From assembly GCA_034766995.1 (NCBI GenBank), contig CM068316.1, positions 19,280,090-19,344,089 on the forward strand: a DNA stretch of 64,000 nt, written 5' to 3'. A program made the translations under genes and the position numbers. Shown piece after piece: positions 48,330 to 61,245 of this stretch. Source of the DNA: Acanthacorydalis orientalis (taxonomy: Eukaryota > Arthropoda > Insecta > Megaloptera > Corydalidae). Position 1 is the stretch's first letter, and each line of letters starts with the position of its first letter. The notes under the pieces were generated by a model. It was not told where the DNA came from. It searched no databases and worked only from the letters and a program-made list of their open reading frames with translations.

Positions 48330-48580
48330 ACACAAATATAAATAAAATATGCGCGCATTGTATGATAAAAAAACGATAAGAAATGTAACTGACCTAACCC
48401 AATGTTGACAATGTTAGGCGTTTGTGTACACAATTATAAAAAAAATATCGCGTGTGATCATCACGTACGTTGAAAAAATAGGTCATAAGTTTGGTACAGT
48501 TCTTGTCAAACATATGACGTTATTATGTGGAAAATTGAGTCATAACTTATAAGATTTCGTTTCAGGTACTTTACAGTTTA
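48330..48580. other. Mixed-composition single-copy segment, no gene seen
   Basis: Contains AATATGCGCGCATTGTATGA, TGTTGACAATGTTAGGCG and ATCATCACGTACGTTG without repeats or open frames. Possible regulatory DNA, from composition only. Confidence 0.2.
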
Positions 48581-48604
48581 TTTTGTATGCATTTTTCTTG
48601 GTTT

Positions 48605-48640
<36 letters not shown>

Positions 48641-48811
48641 ACATAATATTTATATAAATTTTAAAACTTGTATAGTATGTAAAGTTTGGTTTTTATTAAT
48701 TTTCCTTACTTATTTTATTCACATATTTTTTTCTATTCATTGAAAATTACTAATTAAAAAATTCATAATATGTTATATATATACGAGGTACATTGCTAAT
48801 TAAAAAAATGG

Positions 48812-48818
<7 letters not shown>

Positions 48819-48873
<55 letters not shown>
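48819..48873. repeat. (TA)n microsatellite
   Basis: TA tract of about 54 bp, directly beside MITE family X copy 2. A shorter TA tract lies at 48608-48639. Confidence 0.96.
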
Positions 48874-48875
<2 letters not shown>

Positions 48876-48882
48876 TTGATTT

Positions 48883-49053
48883 AACTTAGGCTCCCACACG
48901 AAAGTATTAAAAATAACATATTATCTCCCATTTAGTATTTTAGTTCAATTGTATTTTAGTATTGAATTTGAACTAAAATACTAAATAAAAAATAACGTGA
49001 CTTTTCTTATCCTCTGTGTCCCCTTTTAATACTTCTATATGTAAACTTAAATT
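48883..49053. mobile_element. MITE family X, copy 2 (about 170 bp)
   Basis: Starts TTAGGCTCCCACACGAAAGT and ends with the inverse of TTTAAGTTTACATATAGAAG, each followed by ATTAAAA. The interior has TTTAGTATTTTAGTTCAA and its inverse TTGAACTAAAATACTAAA. Partner of 13244-13408. Confidence 0.78.
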
Positions 49054-49061
49054 CAGTATAC

Positions 49062-49064
49062 TAT

Positions 49065-49106
<42 letters not shown>

Positions 49107-49133
49107 GTATATATATATAATATGTATATATGT

Positions 49134-49190
<57 letters not shown>
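49062..49190. repeat. Complex (TA)n microsatellite array
   Basis: About 130 bp of TA tracts with AATATG and GTATAC interruptions. Confidence 0.96.
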
Positions 49191-49194
<4 letters not shown>

Positions 49195-49195
<1 letters not shown>

Positions 49196-50360
49196 TATTG
49201 TCACGAAAGTTCCTATTTTGTCAGATTGACTTTCAAGTAAATGCTTTAGTAAGTTAAAAAAATACGTTTATATATTATACAATTTATAAATGAGTACAAG
49301 CAGTAACAATCCACATAACCAACTCTCAAGAAAATATGTTTGTACATTCAAAAAATACACGAATAAAGAAGATTATTCGAGCCAAGTTGCTAACTGTCCG
49401 GAAGTAGCCCTGCAAATTAAAAAGGACAATTTAATGAATGATACTGTTGATATTTGTTTAATACCCAGAAAATCTGCAATGCTTGTATAAAGATAACTTG
49501 GCATAATTGTTGCATATTAGTTACATAAACTCAATGTATTATTTAGAATGAGGAGGACAAAGTTTTACGGATCTTTTTTCCTTAAAGAGATCATAGTTGC
49601 AGAAAATGTTATACTTTGATGTCTAAGATGTATAAAATTTAAAATATATCATAAAAATGTAGGTATATTGTAGTACAGCACAACGGGCATTCAGTAGTTA
49701 TTTTATTAAATTTAATACACTGTTTTTTAATGAAATGCAATTACTCAATATCTCAAGCCATTGAACTAATATGTATCTTAAGCTAGTGAGTTTTTGGGTT
49801 AAAAATATTAATATACGATAGTTGACATCTACAAACTGCCAATATTCGTATCATATGTAAACATAACATATGGTTCGACTGGTACAAACAGGTCATCCAA
49901 ATCTTACTTCGACCTTTAAATGGTGACAGTTTGATATGTATATAGTGTATTCTACTATATATTATAAATTGAGACTCTGTAATAATTTTTAGAATTCTAT
50001 CCTTTTCAAGTTGGTATTTACTTTAATTTAGTAGATACTGTGATAGTGGTGTACCATGCTATTATACCAGGATTGTGTAAATGTATTTTAACAATCATTT
50101 TTCCAATCTTTGTATTAGACTAATAGAAAATAGGCATTGAGTACCGCAATCTACTAATTTGACTTCATTGGATTTTTTTACTCCAGCATTCATTAAATTT
50201 AATTTTTCATTAACTTTCACAAAAATGACTCAAGACCTACAAGAGTTCCGAGATTGTATTGAGCAATCAATTCAAATAATAATAACCGTAAGGTTTATGA
50301 ATGTCTTTTATAAAGTCGCTGATATTTGAAATTTGCAGAGATACTAATGCTACTAAGTAT
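49195..50360. other. AT-rich stretch without recognised gene
   Basis: The plus-strand frame 49290-49490 (66 codons, MSTSSNNPHNQLSRKYVC...) has mixed composition but no known motif and no transcription or splice context. A second short frame MTQDLQEFRDCIEQSIQIII lies at about 50225. Neither is supported as a gene. Confidence 0.35.
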
Positions 50361-50361
50361 A

Positions 50362-50381
50362 CATATATATATTATATATAA

Positions 50382-50417
<36 letters not shown>
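50362..50417. repeat. (TA)n microsatellite
   Basis: TA tract with an ATTATATATAATGA interruption. Confidence 0.94.
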
Positions 50418-50419
<2 letters not shown>

Positions 50420-50576
50420 GTAATAATTAACCTTTTTATTTCTTTAAATTTAAAATTATGAATTAATTTGACTGTCTTTATTAAAGTTAAAAATATGAAA
50501 AAAAATATTTATAACATATTTCTTATATGTAAATATTTTTCATATTTTAATAATGAATTTGTATATATATATGCCC

Positions 50577-50579
<3 letters not shown>

Positions 50580-50625
<46 letters not shown>
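50580..50625. repeat. (TA)n microsatellite
   Basis: TA tract of about 45 bp. Confidence 0.96.
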
Positions 50626-50628
<3 letters not shown>

Positions 50629-51359
50629 AAAGAAATAATAATTATATCAAAATTAGTTATTTTAAAAAATACACTATTATTAAAAAAAATAATAATTGAT
50701 GAACTAACGTTTATTTGCAGTATTTTTTTAATGAAAATATATCACTTGCTATATAAAACAGCAAGGGAAAATATAAAAAAATCTTATCATAAATATAGAT
50801 ATAGGCACTACGAGTGAATTAATTTTCACAAATGAATTTTCACTTACTATATAACGTACATGAATGTTTTTTTTTATAAAAAATAAATTATTTTACTTTT
50901 ATAATAAAATTGATTTTTTCAATTTATTTACAAACAAGCGAGTAAATTGTCAGCAATTCTAGTATTTTATTGTTATAATAAATAAAACCTACATACAAAT
51001 AAATATGCTAATAAAATTCAAATTTACTATATATTCGTTTCTAGTTTAATATAACACGTGTGTGAAACCTTATTTTTAATAATAATAAAACATAAGTAAG
51101 ATAAATGATGAGATTAATTATAATTTTATTTAGAAAAAGTTGTGCTATAAAAAACGTGAAATGCAAAAACAGACAAATCAGGAATGTAAAATAATTATTA
51201 AACAAACATTAAATTTGTTAATTGCCAGTTATTTAGTAATGATAGTAAAATATATTAAAAAAAATTAGTAAACGCGTTCACAACATTTACTGTTAAGAAA
51301 TAATCGGTGATAAAAATTATAATACTTGAAAAAACACATAAACGACTACATTTAAAATC

Positions 51360-51700
51360 GATAAACGACATCATAAACGCTCTAAACAAACTGTATATCT
51401 GCACTCTTTATAAATATCGCGGCAATAAAAATATGCAAATCCTACTGCAACGATGAATTGAAGAGATATTTTTCTTCGAGAACGTACACGTCCTTTTGAC
51501 TTAAGTATTTGACTGTACTCAGCAGCAGTGGCTGTTAGGCCATTCACTTGTAGTGAGACATATTTAGTGTTGATCATGATTAAATGCGAATGTATATCAG
51601 TGTAGTCACTATTCGTTCGGTCAACGATGCAGCGTAAGATGTAGGTGGCATACGGCATATGGCGCACCGATATAAGCGCTACGAGGCTATTTTACTTCTA
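51360..51700. other. Less AT-rich island with a 98-codon minus-strand frame
   Basis: Mixed-composition DNA with an ATGCAAAT octamer at about 51433. The frame on the minus strand (51371-51667, MRHMPYATYILRCIVDRTNS...) has normal amino-acid variety but no recognised domain, and no convincing splice acceptor or initiation context. It could be an unrecognised exon or non-coding constrained DNA. Confidence 0.3.
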
Positions 51701-51829
51701 CAATAATAATAAGAAAGCTATTATCATTCGGATATGTATCATTGTACTGATCAAGGTGTTTCATTGGTTTTGTAATATTTCCATAACTACATACATACCT
51801 ATAACAATCTAATACATACATACACCTTC

Positions 51830-51833
<4 letters not shown>

Positions 51834-51884
<51 letters not shown>
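51834..51884. repeat. (TA)n then (CA)n microsatellite
   Basis: About 50 bp of TA passing into CACACACACA. Confidence 0.96.
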
Positions 51885-51894
<10 letters not shown>

Positions 51895-52160
51895 TGTGCG
51901 TGTATAAATAGCATATTAAAAATATTTGTACGGCAACTAAGTCATTAAATTAAATTGTAACTAAATTAACCGTGTAATGTATTATTTAATCAGATCATTT
52001 TGCTACTGGACTGAACTGAACGTAAACGAAAGTGAATAAATTTTGCACGAGGAAAAAATTTAATGATTTTTTAACGTTATATAATGTTAATGAATTGATT
52101 TGAATCAACGTGTAAATAAACTAAAATGGAGAAAAAATATTGCTAGTTACTAATTATATG

Positions 52161-52752
52161 TTAGGTTGGTAGGAAAATAATTGTGATTTCTGTTTTCTGG
52201 ATATTTTTTTTCTGTTATTATGTCTGGATATTTCTGTTTTCTGGATATTTTTTTTCAATGATAATGTCATTTCTTCGTGATCATGTCAATATAATTTTAT
52301 ATTTATTTTGGTAACATTTACTTTGATTTTATTATTAATTTTGCTTCAAATTGAGCTGTTGAATTAAAGATGGAAAAGAAGCAAATAAGAACAAATTTTT
52401 TATGAGTTCAAAACGTGGTAATGTAGCAGAAACTGCTCGTAAACCAAATGATACTTTGGTGTGGGTACCGTTAAGGAATGTACGATGCAATTGTGGTTCT
52501 AAAAATTTCGTGCCGGGGACAAAAACCTTGAAGATGAAGAAGGTCGCGGGTGTCATTTTTCAGTTCATAACGACTAACTGAAGGCGTTATTTGAAACAGA
52601 ACCACACACAACAATTCGAGAGTTCGCACAGAAGTTAGGCGTTAGTCATCCAACAGTTCTAGATCACTTAAAACAACTAGGAAAATTAAAAAAGGGAAAA
52701 ATGTATATGAATTTGAAGGTCATAAACCACAATTATTTTTCTATCAACCTAA
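52161..52752 (+). mobile_element. Mariner family 2, copy G (592 bp, internally deleted)
   Basis: Ends TTAGGTTGGTAGGAAAATAA and the inverse of TTAGGTTGATAGAAAAATAA, followed by TA. The 5' untranslated part has a small tandem duplication of TTTCTGGATATTTTTTT-type sequence (about 52195-52255). The plus-strand HTH codons are broken by frameshifts but include TTIREFAQKLGVSHPTVL, and then DHLKQLGKLKKGK, the longest stretch kept at the deletion junction. The catalytic region is absent. Confidence 0.9.
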
Positions 52753-52754
52753 TA

Positions 52755-55049
52755 TTATGTATCCGAAATGATTGAAATTTCACAAAGAACAAAATATTAC
52801 ATATTGAAATTGATAACTGCTCTTCCAATACTTTTTATATAGAGTATCCCATCCGTTTTTATATTTTGTAATACCACTTGTTTTTTATCTAATTATCATT
52901 CAGATATATGAGCGAAAAGGCATTTCCACAGAACTGTTTCCTGAAGTATTTCCACATAATTGATATCTAAATTGTTTATCTCTCTTACCATTACATAATA
53001 ACAAAATGGATGAAACATATTGTACAATGTTACTATCGGTTTTGATTTTGGCGGGAATGTTTTGAGAAACAATTTTGATTTTCCTAATACTTGTGGAAAA
53101 GTTAAACGTGTTGTTTTTAAATAATAGTAGCATAAAAAATAAATATTACATTTTTTTTTTAAATATTGTCAAATATTAAAATTACTAAATAATTAATACA
53201 TATATTTTAAAAATAGCTTGCTTGAATGAGCTTCAGAATATTTTTATGATGTAATTTGTAAAAAAAGTGTTTATTACTCAAGCCTAGCTATTTCAAGTAA
53301 TTGTTATTGTGAACAGATTGGAAAATTTAGACAGTACTGCAATTAACATTAAAAATGTATAGAATTTAAAATTATTTTTCATTGAGTGCTAAAATTGACT
53401 CTAGACTAGAAAACAATAAAATTTAATCATCTTATGGATAATTTAAAGTTTTGTTAAGAAACTGTTCAGAAATTGAGAATAGTAATTTTCAGAAATGAAT
53501 TTTTATCATTCACATGCTACAAAACTTTTTTGGGCGAAAATAGTCAATTATTTATTATTAATAATTCTGTAAAAAGTTTGTGTGCATTTCGATGTTAATG
53601 TTATTGTGTATTCAGGGGCTTAATGTACATAAAGAAATCAGAATTTTTGTAGCATATTGAGAATGATAATTAATTTTTAAATTTAGCCATAGTGTTAGAA
53701 ATTATAATTTAAAGAGTAATAAGAATAAACAAGCGTTTATTGTGTATTATGGAAACATAAGGGATCTTTTAAATATTACATTTTGTGTACACAAGATTCA
53801 AAAGATTATAGTTACCGAATTTTGAGGTATTGAATAATTATTGAATAAGAATAAGGTAAACTTACGTTATTTTCATGAAAAATTTATATTTGAATATAAA
53901 GGAGACAATGAAATTTTTAAGACAGTAAATCTACAGCAATTGACTGGCTTATAAGGCGAGAAAAATTATTTCTGTAATAAAAATGCCTTCTTATTTCATT
54001 AATTTTAAAACCGAATCAAAACTGAACTGAATAATTTTTGTCGAGAAATAATAAGATAATCTTGCTGATTTTCTTTAATAAAACAGAATATCTATTTGTA
54101 AGAAATTAGAAGTATATTGAGATCTTAATATTTATTCGAATTTTAATGGATATTACTCGTTCGATAAATAAATAAATATACGTTGAACCTAACAAATTTT
54201 CATTGCAAAAAAAAAACCACAAAACAACTGAATAACGAAAAAAAATTTAACTCGTTTATCTCACACTCTCAATTCTTACACAATACAAATATTCTAAATT
54301 CAAATCCATGAAAACTTCACTGAGATCGGTAAAATAAAATGATAATTAAAAATAACTACATTCTAAAAGAAGCTATTTTCAATGCATGAAAATAATTTCA
54401 TTTGTTACTTTAAAATATTACACTGAATATATTGATCCGATTTAATAAAACAAGTCCAAAATACTTACTGTTCTGTTAGAATTCTCAATCGAAAATAATT
54501 TCTTTCAAATATCAATGAAGCTCTTTCTAACATTAGAATTTTTTAAAGTATTTAAAAGTTCTATAAAAATTAAAAGCTATTAAACCTTTTAATAAAACGA
54601 TTTTTCATATTTTAATAAAAGGTAACATACTACATTTTCCGATTTGGATTTGAATTCGTAACACTTTAATCAACAGCACGATTTTTTTAGCATTTTTAGA
54701 TTCATGAGAATTTTTACATGCAGAAAACTCAAATTAGATTTGTGGGAAGATAGAAAAGCATTATTGTTAGTTTCATCAGTTTTATGTAATTAAAAGAATG
54801 TTGTTTTGTCTGAATGATGAAGCACAGTACTTTTTAAACTACATATAAGTGACGAATAAAGTAATAATTTTAATTTTACATCATACTTCGATTCGGTTAT
54901 GTGGTTTTTCAATTTTCTAACTGAAGAAATACATTTTGTAATCAATGTGAAATTTTAAAATTTAATTGGATAATAAAATTATTTTATATTAAATGTATTA
55001 CTTTCAACATTAGAAATCACATACATACATAAATATTATATATATACAC

Positions 55050-55050
<1 letters not shown>
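52755..55050. other. AT-rich stretch without recognisable gene
   Basis: The minus-strand frame 52900-53133 has no known motif. No transposon ends or duplicated segments were noticed. Confidence 0.5.
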
Positions 55051-55053
<3 letters not shown>

Positions 55054-55112
<59 letters not shown>

Positions 55113-55155
55113 GGTTAAGAGTATGAATAAATGTTTGATATATATATATATATAA
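55054..55155. repeat. (CATA)n/(TA)n microsatellites
   Basis: ACACACATACATACATA, about 50 bp of TA to 55109, and a second short TA tract at 55138-55155. Confidence 0.95.
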
Positions 55156-55159
55156 ATAT

Positions 55160-56600
55160 ACCACTCTGAGATTGTTCAATGGGTGTTTATTCACTGTTCA
55201 CAAACTACAAATCAGTTATCTTATATGTAAAGACTGATAACATAATAATGTGAATTGAACAATTTCCACTACGAAGAACCATGAAGTACACCTATAAAAC
55301 ATTGAATATAAACATATTAAAAATCATATTTTACTGATATGTTTGACAGTTAATATATTTACTTCAATATAAAATACTAATTTTTTGTTCCACAGATAAT
55401 AACTCTATTATTCAAATGTTATAAGTTGATAACGAAATTTTTAAAATTATAAAAAGTATAAGTGTGTAGCTATAAATTCAAATATAATATTATATACTAT
55501 TAAAATAATAAATTATTCAAAACCAATTTTATATATATTTTTTATTTGTGCAATTTCTTTATGCTCTTTCAAACCAAAATTTAATTAAAATGTGGAAATA
55601 TTCCAGTAAATGGACAATAAAAATAATAAAACTTTATCCTACTTAAGATCAATTCAATTTAGAGTCAGTGAATTTCTTTAGAACAAAATCATTATTTATC
55701 AAAAGTTGCTCGTTTTAATTTCTAGTAAACAAATATTAAAGAAAATTATTTCATTTTAAATTTATTATAAACTTTGATGTCTCTATCGAATACGAAATAA
55801 ATACTTATAATCAATTTTACCTGTATTATAAGAAAAAATTAGTCTTTGATAACATTTTATCAACACTATATATCCATAAAGTGATTTAAGTAGTCATAAA
55901 ATAAATTGATTGATTACTTTCTTAATTACTTGCTCAAATTATATAAACGTTTTATTCATAATCATACAATGATTTCTATTGATATTTCATGTACTTAACA
56001 GAAATAATATTATTTAAACTTTAAAAAAATTTCTTAAAAAGAATTTATTATTGATTTAATTTACTTAGACATTTTACTTAGAATGTTTTGAATAATTTCA
56101 TCCAAATACAGTCACAATTTTTAACAAATAATCAATCAAAATATCACAATATTTAAATAAAAATATTGTAATAGCGAAATATTAGCATATTGTGATTTAA
56201 AAAACTGTATATCCAGTAAGTGCTGAATCAGTTGAATGAAATGTAATTTATGTAGCTATAATGACTATTTTTCATTTCACAGATTTCATTTCAGATGATT
56301 GTTAAAAAATAAAAAAAATATTTATTAGTGTCACGGAAAACGTTCTACGAATATTTTATATTAACAGAAATTACTGAATAGATAATACATTTATTAAATT
56401 TTACAAAAGAAGAAGCGTGTTTGTAATCCACTTTCAATGTTTAAATTAAAATATTTTTCATGGTTGAAGATCTTAGGTTAAACATAAAAATAAATAATGT
56501 CTGTTTTCATTTCTGTCTACACATCAATAAACTGCATTTGAGTGTCGACGAGTGCGGATTTTTGCAATACATAAACACATATATATAAATCTGAATAATT
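55160..56600. other. AT-rich stretch without recognisable gene
   Basis: No frame, repeat or terminal repeat was noticed. Confidence 0.5.
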
Positions 56601-56604
56601 ACAA

Positions 56605-56616
<12 letters not shown>

Positions 56617-56663
<47 letters not shown>
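56617..56663. repeat. (TA)n microsatellite
   Basis: TA tract of about 46 bp. Confidence 0.96.
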
Positions 56664-56666
<3 letters not shown>

Positions 56667-56689
56667 TGTATGGCTTGTAATCATTAGTG

Positions 56690-56960
56690 TATAGGTTTTT
56701 TGCCATTGGGATTAAAGAACTGACTTTTACAGTCGCTGTGTAGTATAAACGCAGCAAAGTTTATTTTTTCATACATCTCAGCAAAACTCGTTTTGCATTT
56801 TGTTTTGTTTTTTTTCCTCGCCTTGGCTTTTCGCGCCCGACAACAACGCAGCGACCTAGGCCAACTCGATTTATGTTATGAACTTAACATGAACACATAT
56901 ACATACACACACACGTGAAATGTACAAGTTGAACGACAACGTTTATATTTTATGATCGAA
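56690..56960. other. Less AT-rich island, possible promoter or regulatory DNA
   Basis: About 270 bp with a GC-rich core (CTTTTCGCGCCCGACAACAA, CGCAGCGACCTAGGCCAACT). There is no open frame, terminal repeat or second copy. The core could be a non-coding exon or a regulatory element of the zinc-finger gene, but nothing in the sequence decides this. Confidence 0.3.
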
Positions 56961-57061
56961 TATATACTGTACTGGGTTTCATTGATATTTTTGTGCCTTT
57001 CCGATTAAAGCTCGAAGAAACAAAAATATTAAAAATAAGTTACTACAGGTTTTTAACTAAC

Positions 57062-57072
<11 letters not shown>

Positions 57073-57131
<59 letters not shown>

Positions 57132-57142
57132 ATATATATATA
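57073..57142. repeat. (TACA)n/(TA)n microsatellite
   Basis: ACATACATACATACA followed by about 65 bp of TA with CATA and GTGTA interruptions. Confidence 0.95.
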
Positions 57143-57562
57143 CATGTGTTAGATTTTTATGTATGGAAAAAATGTATTGTAAGAGGCTATATATAATTGC
57201 TTATTATTATTTACTGATTTTTAGTTCTTGTTTAAATTCTGTTATAAAAAAAGTAATACTTTTCTTAAACTTTTAGTTTATAAATATGACTATGTTAAGA
57301 AATAAATTGTTTATATATAGAATTATTAGATAATTTTTACAACTGCCTTTTAATGAATAAGCTATATTTTCTGTTTTTTTTTTTTTTTTGTTATTTTAAA
57401 TTGAATTTCACTATTTTTCAAAGAGTCATCTGTATTTATTGATGTAGATATATTATATGTTAAATAGACTTTTTACAAAATGTAATAGTATTTTTTCATG
57501 TTTTAAATTTCAAATAAGCTAAATTACGTCTAACAATAAATATGTGTTTTCAGAATTATAAA

Positions 57563-57707
57563 CAGTGGCGCGTTAGTGTATGGGCAAAGAGAACTATTAC
57601 CTGGGACCCTAAACCAATCTTTTATAAACTTATTGTAGTACAACAATGTATATGGGGCTCCCTAATTCAAATTTGCCTGGGTCCCATGAAGCTATAACAC
57701 GCTACTG
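57563..57707. mobile_element. hAT-type MITE (145 bp) with perfect 8-bp target duplication
   Basis: The left end CAGTGGCGCGTTAGTGTATG and the inverse of the right end CAGTAGCGTGTTATAGC match at the hAT-like CAGT-GCG-GTTA positions. Both flanks are ATTATAAA (57555-57562 and 57708-57715), an exact 8-bp duplication. The interior carries CCTGGGACCC and CCTGGGTCCC words. No coding sequence. Confidence 0.9.
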
Positions 57708-57814
57708 ATTATAAAAATTTTAACAGTTAACCAATTGGTCTTAAAAGGGGATTCGTAGACCCAAAGTGTTTCATAGAGGTTATTTTCTGAAGGAAGAATG
57801 AATTCAAAAATATA

Positions 57815-57819
<5 letters not shown>

Positions 57820-57855
<36 letters not shown>

Positions 57856-57893
57856 TATATATCGATCGATTATATATATATATATATATATAT
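57820..57893. repeat. Two (TA)n tracts around TATCGATTATATATCGATCG
   Basis: About 32 bp and 26 bp of TA flank a short palindromic ATCGAT-rich centre. Confidence 0.94.
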
Positions 57894-58570
57894 AATAATC
57901 GATTTTGTATGAAAATGTATTATGAAATTTAAACTCTACAATATTTTATGTGTTTATAAATATTATAAGGAAGAATACTTGTAAACTACTAAAATTTAAA
58001 AATCATGAATCTGTACAAAATTTAACCAGGAATAGGCTATACTTATTTAACTCATAAAGTTAAAATAAGAAAAGTTTTATCTGGAACAAGAAAAAAATTC
58101 TTCTACATGCAAAATGTACAAGATCTAGAAGAATCATCAGAAGTCTGTAAATTGTAACATTAATATGTAGACACAAGACGAGTCATGTGAACGAGAAGAT
58201 GAATAATTTTTCTAAACTTTAAGTACATTGTCTTTATATGGTTTATTAGTGAAAGGCAAGGAAAATTAAGAGAGTATTTTATAAGATCGAAATTTAAATT
58301 AAAACTGAATTTTCTCTTTTATATAATCTATTTGCACTTAGTATTTTTTGTAGTTTATTATTCCTTCATATCACTTTTTCTCTTTTTCATTAAAAAATAT
58401 CTCTCAAAAATTTGACAGTCTAAGAAAAAATATTTGTATTTGATATATTTCAAAAATGCAGTAAAATTCAGGAATATAAAAGGGACAGTAAAGAAATTTA
58501 CTTCTTAATTAAAAATACATACGTTTTAAATATATGTATGTTTTATAATTGATAGATTCAAGTATTAATA

Positions 58571-58573
<3 letters not shown>

Positions 58574-58648
<75 letters not shown>
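58574..58648. repeat. (TA)n microsatellite
   Basis: About 74 bp of uninterrupted TA. Confidence 0.97.
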
Positions 58649-58649
<1 letters not shown>

Positions 58650-58651
<2 letters not shown>

Positions 58652-60441
58652 CATGTAGGCTGTAATTTAGATTTATGTTAAAGATTGTTTTGTTAATCAC
58701 GTTAAAATCTACATGTGAAATCAAAAAAAAAATCTCTGACAACTTTCACGTCTACATTATAAAACAGCATTTGACAATACAAAACATATAATATATAAAA
58801 TAAATAGGATGGAGTTGTTATTCAATATGAGAAAACGCAGTTACGCACAAAAATAGCTGAGTACAAACAATAATATTCATACGTTTTATGTTTAAAAATA
58901 ATAAATAACATTAATGATGTAGAATGACTTTCATAATAATTTATTAAAATAATTATTTTATTTATTGAAACGTATTTTTTTTTCATTTAAATAAATTTTA
59001 ATTATTATACAGTATTAAGGAAATAAAATGTATAAATATTAATAATGGAATAATTACAAAAAATATATTAATCTCATTTAGTTTTAAACATTTTGAAAAC
59101 TGATTTATCATATTTTTAAATTTTAATAACTGCTCGGTTCCATTTATAGTTGTAAAAATAATACCGATATTGATTAATCATTATTATTAATAGAGATCAA
59201 TAATACCTCCAATAAAAATCGAAGATTTTGTGATATTGGGAATTGTATTTAAGGATTATATATATAATAAGTACAAGAATTTATATTTCAGTTAACGAAT
59301 TAAAAGTCGATAAATAAATACTTATCTAAGATATTAATTTAAAAATGGTTTAAAATATAATAATGTCAGAATATAAAAATATGTAAATTATAGGATACAT
59401 TTTTATAAATTAAAACGAAATATTACAAAATAAATTAAAACGAAATTCAATTTATATTTTGGTATTAATTGGCAGGTTTCTTAGTTTATTTATTCATGAT
59501 AAAGATTCAAATACTGTCTATCAATTTTCCATTATAATTTTTATTTATTATTTAATTTATGTTAATCGATAAAAAATGATTGACCGATATTAGAAATTCA
59601 TTACGAACTTAGATGAGAAAAACAAAAAAATATAAAAATTTAACAATTAAGACACTAAATAAGAAGATTAGTGACTTCATTTATTTTCTTGTGAACAAAA
59701 TTAATGCTGTTAAATAAACTGATATTTGATCTTGATGTTTTTAATACAGTCTTTTTCTCTAATTGAAATTGTTTTTACTAAATCAAAAAAAATTTTTTTC
59801 GTCTATATGCATTTTTCATTACAAGAATTTTTTTAATAGATGAGTTTTGAATAATTTGGGTTATAATGACTAAAAGTAAGTGTGACACAAGTGTTAAAAA
59901 TTACAATGATTTTTATTTTCTGTAGTTATAAAAATATTTGAATGAAAACCAGTTATGAAATATTTGTTTGAATAAAAAATCTGGCAGGCAGTAGAATTAT
60001 TGAACGAACAAAAATCAATTTAAGGAAAAATCCAATTATTCTATATTTGGCTTAGATCAGTTTTCTGTTTAAAGTAGATCTATTTTATGATATTATGATG
60101 GACAGATTATGATACAGTAGACCGATTATGATGTAGTCTTAGAAATGAATTCCAAAAATATCATGATATGATGTTAAAAAAAATTCTTAATTTTTCAAAT
60201 TATTTGCAACAAAATCATTTATTTTTATAAAATCTAATAGAATAATATGTTAACCTTTTATTAATTAAGTGATATTAATGAATTCAGAAGAATATGACAC
60301 TATAAAGATACAAAAAAATATATACGTTACTATGAGTCTATATGCATTTACTATAATGTACAGAGTGTTCCAAACATTTCAACTACATATTACAACTATT
60401 TTATATTGTCATTCAAATATATGAGTAAAATAGATTTTACG

Positions 60442-60445
<4 letters not shown>
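58650..60445. other. AT-rich stretch without recognisable gene
   Basis: No frame, repeat or terminal repeat was noticed. Confidence 0.5.
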
Positions 60446-60446
<1 letters not shown>

Positions 60447-60496
<50 letters not shown>

Positions 60497-60497
60497 C
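60447..60497. repeat. (TA)n microsatellite
   Basis: About 50 bp of TA with one CATA interruption. Confidence 0.95.
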
Positions 60498-60851
60498 ATC
60501 ATATTTATTTCTAGATTATCTATTTTTTATAATTTATCTCTCCTCTAGTTATATAATGAAACATAGCTGTACTTAAAATAAAATCAAATTTAGAAAAATT
60601 AATTCGGTTACTTTTTATAAAATTTTAAATAATAAGAACAAATAATTTTAAATACTGTTACTTTTTTTAATGACAATCTTTTTAATTTTTTTTGGAGATA
60701 AAACTCGTTAAGATGGTTATATGATTTTAACAATATTATTATAATAATATATAATACTTAAAACAATAATTAATATCCACAACATGAATTTTGGATTGTT
60801 TTTAAAGTGTATAATTAAGGTCAAGGATTTTTTTAAATTTCTTCGATATAC

Positions 60852-60864
<13 letters not shown>

Positions 60865-60921
<57 letters not shown>
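60865..60921. repeat. (CATA)n(TA)n(GT)n microsatellite
   Basis: ACATACATACATACATA, about 38 bp of TA, then GTGTGTGTGTGTGTG. Confidence 0.96.
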
Positions 60922-61083
60922 ATGAGTAAGATATAGAAGATGAACGAAACAACGTTCCAAGAAATAAAAAATTATCAATGCTTTTCAATGTGAATAAACA
61001 GACAATATTAATATTCGTAAGTTTTTAATGACAGTACGATGATAAAAATGTAACCCTGGCATTTAAAAATACCTGTCTATATT

Positions 61084-61245
61084 TTTATTTTCTCTTCTTA
61101 AACTTTATATTTTTTACGTCAAACCTTCCAGTCTGGAAGTAATAAAGGTATTGGTATTAAATGATGATTTCAGAGACTAAGAATTTATTATTAAATAATA
61201 TGTGAAAAACTCTATTGAAATATAGAACTAAAATAGAAATTTATT
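61084..61245. repeat. 162-bp direct duplication, copy 1
   Basis: Collinear with 62891-63052 without indels (offset 1807): both carry TTTATTTTCTCTTCTTAAAC, ATTTTTTACGT, AAAGGTATTGGTATTAAATG, AAGAATTTATTATTAAATAA and TATGTGAAAAACTCT. No terminal repeats were seen at the edges, so this is either a segmental duplication or two copies of an unknown dispersed repeat. Confidence 0.88.
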
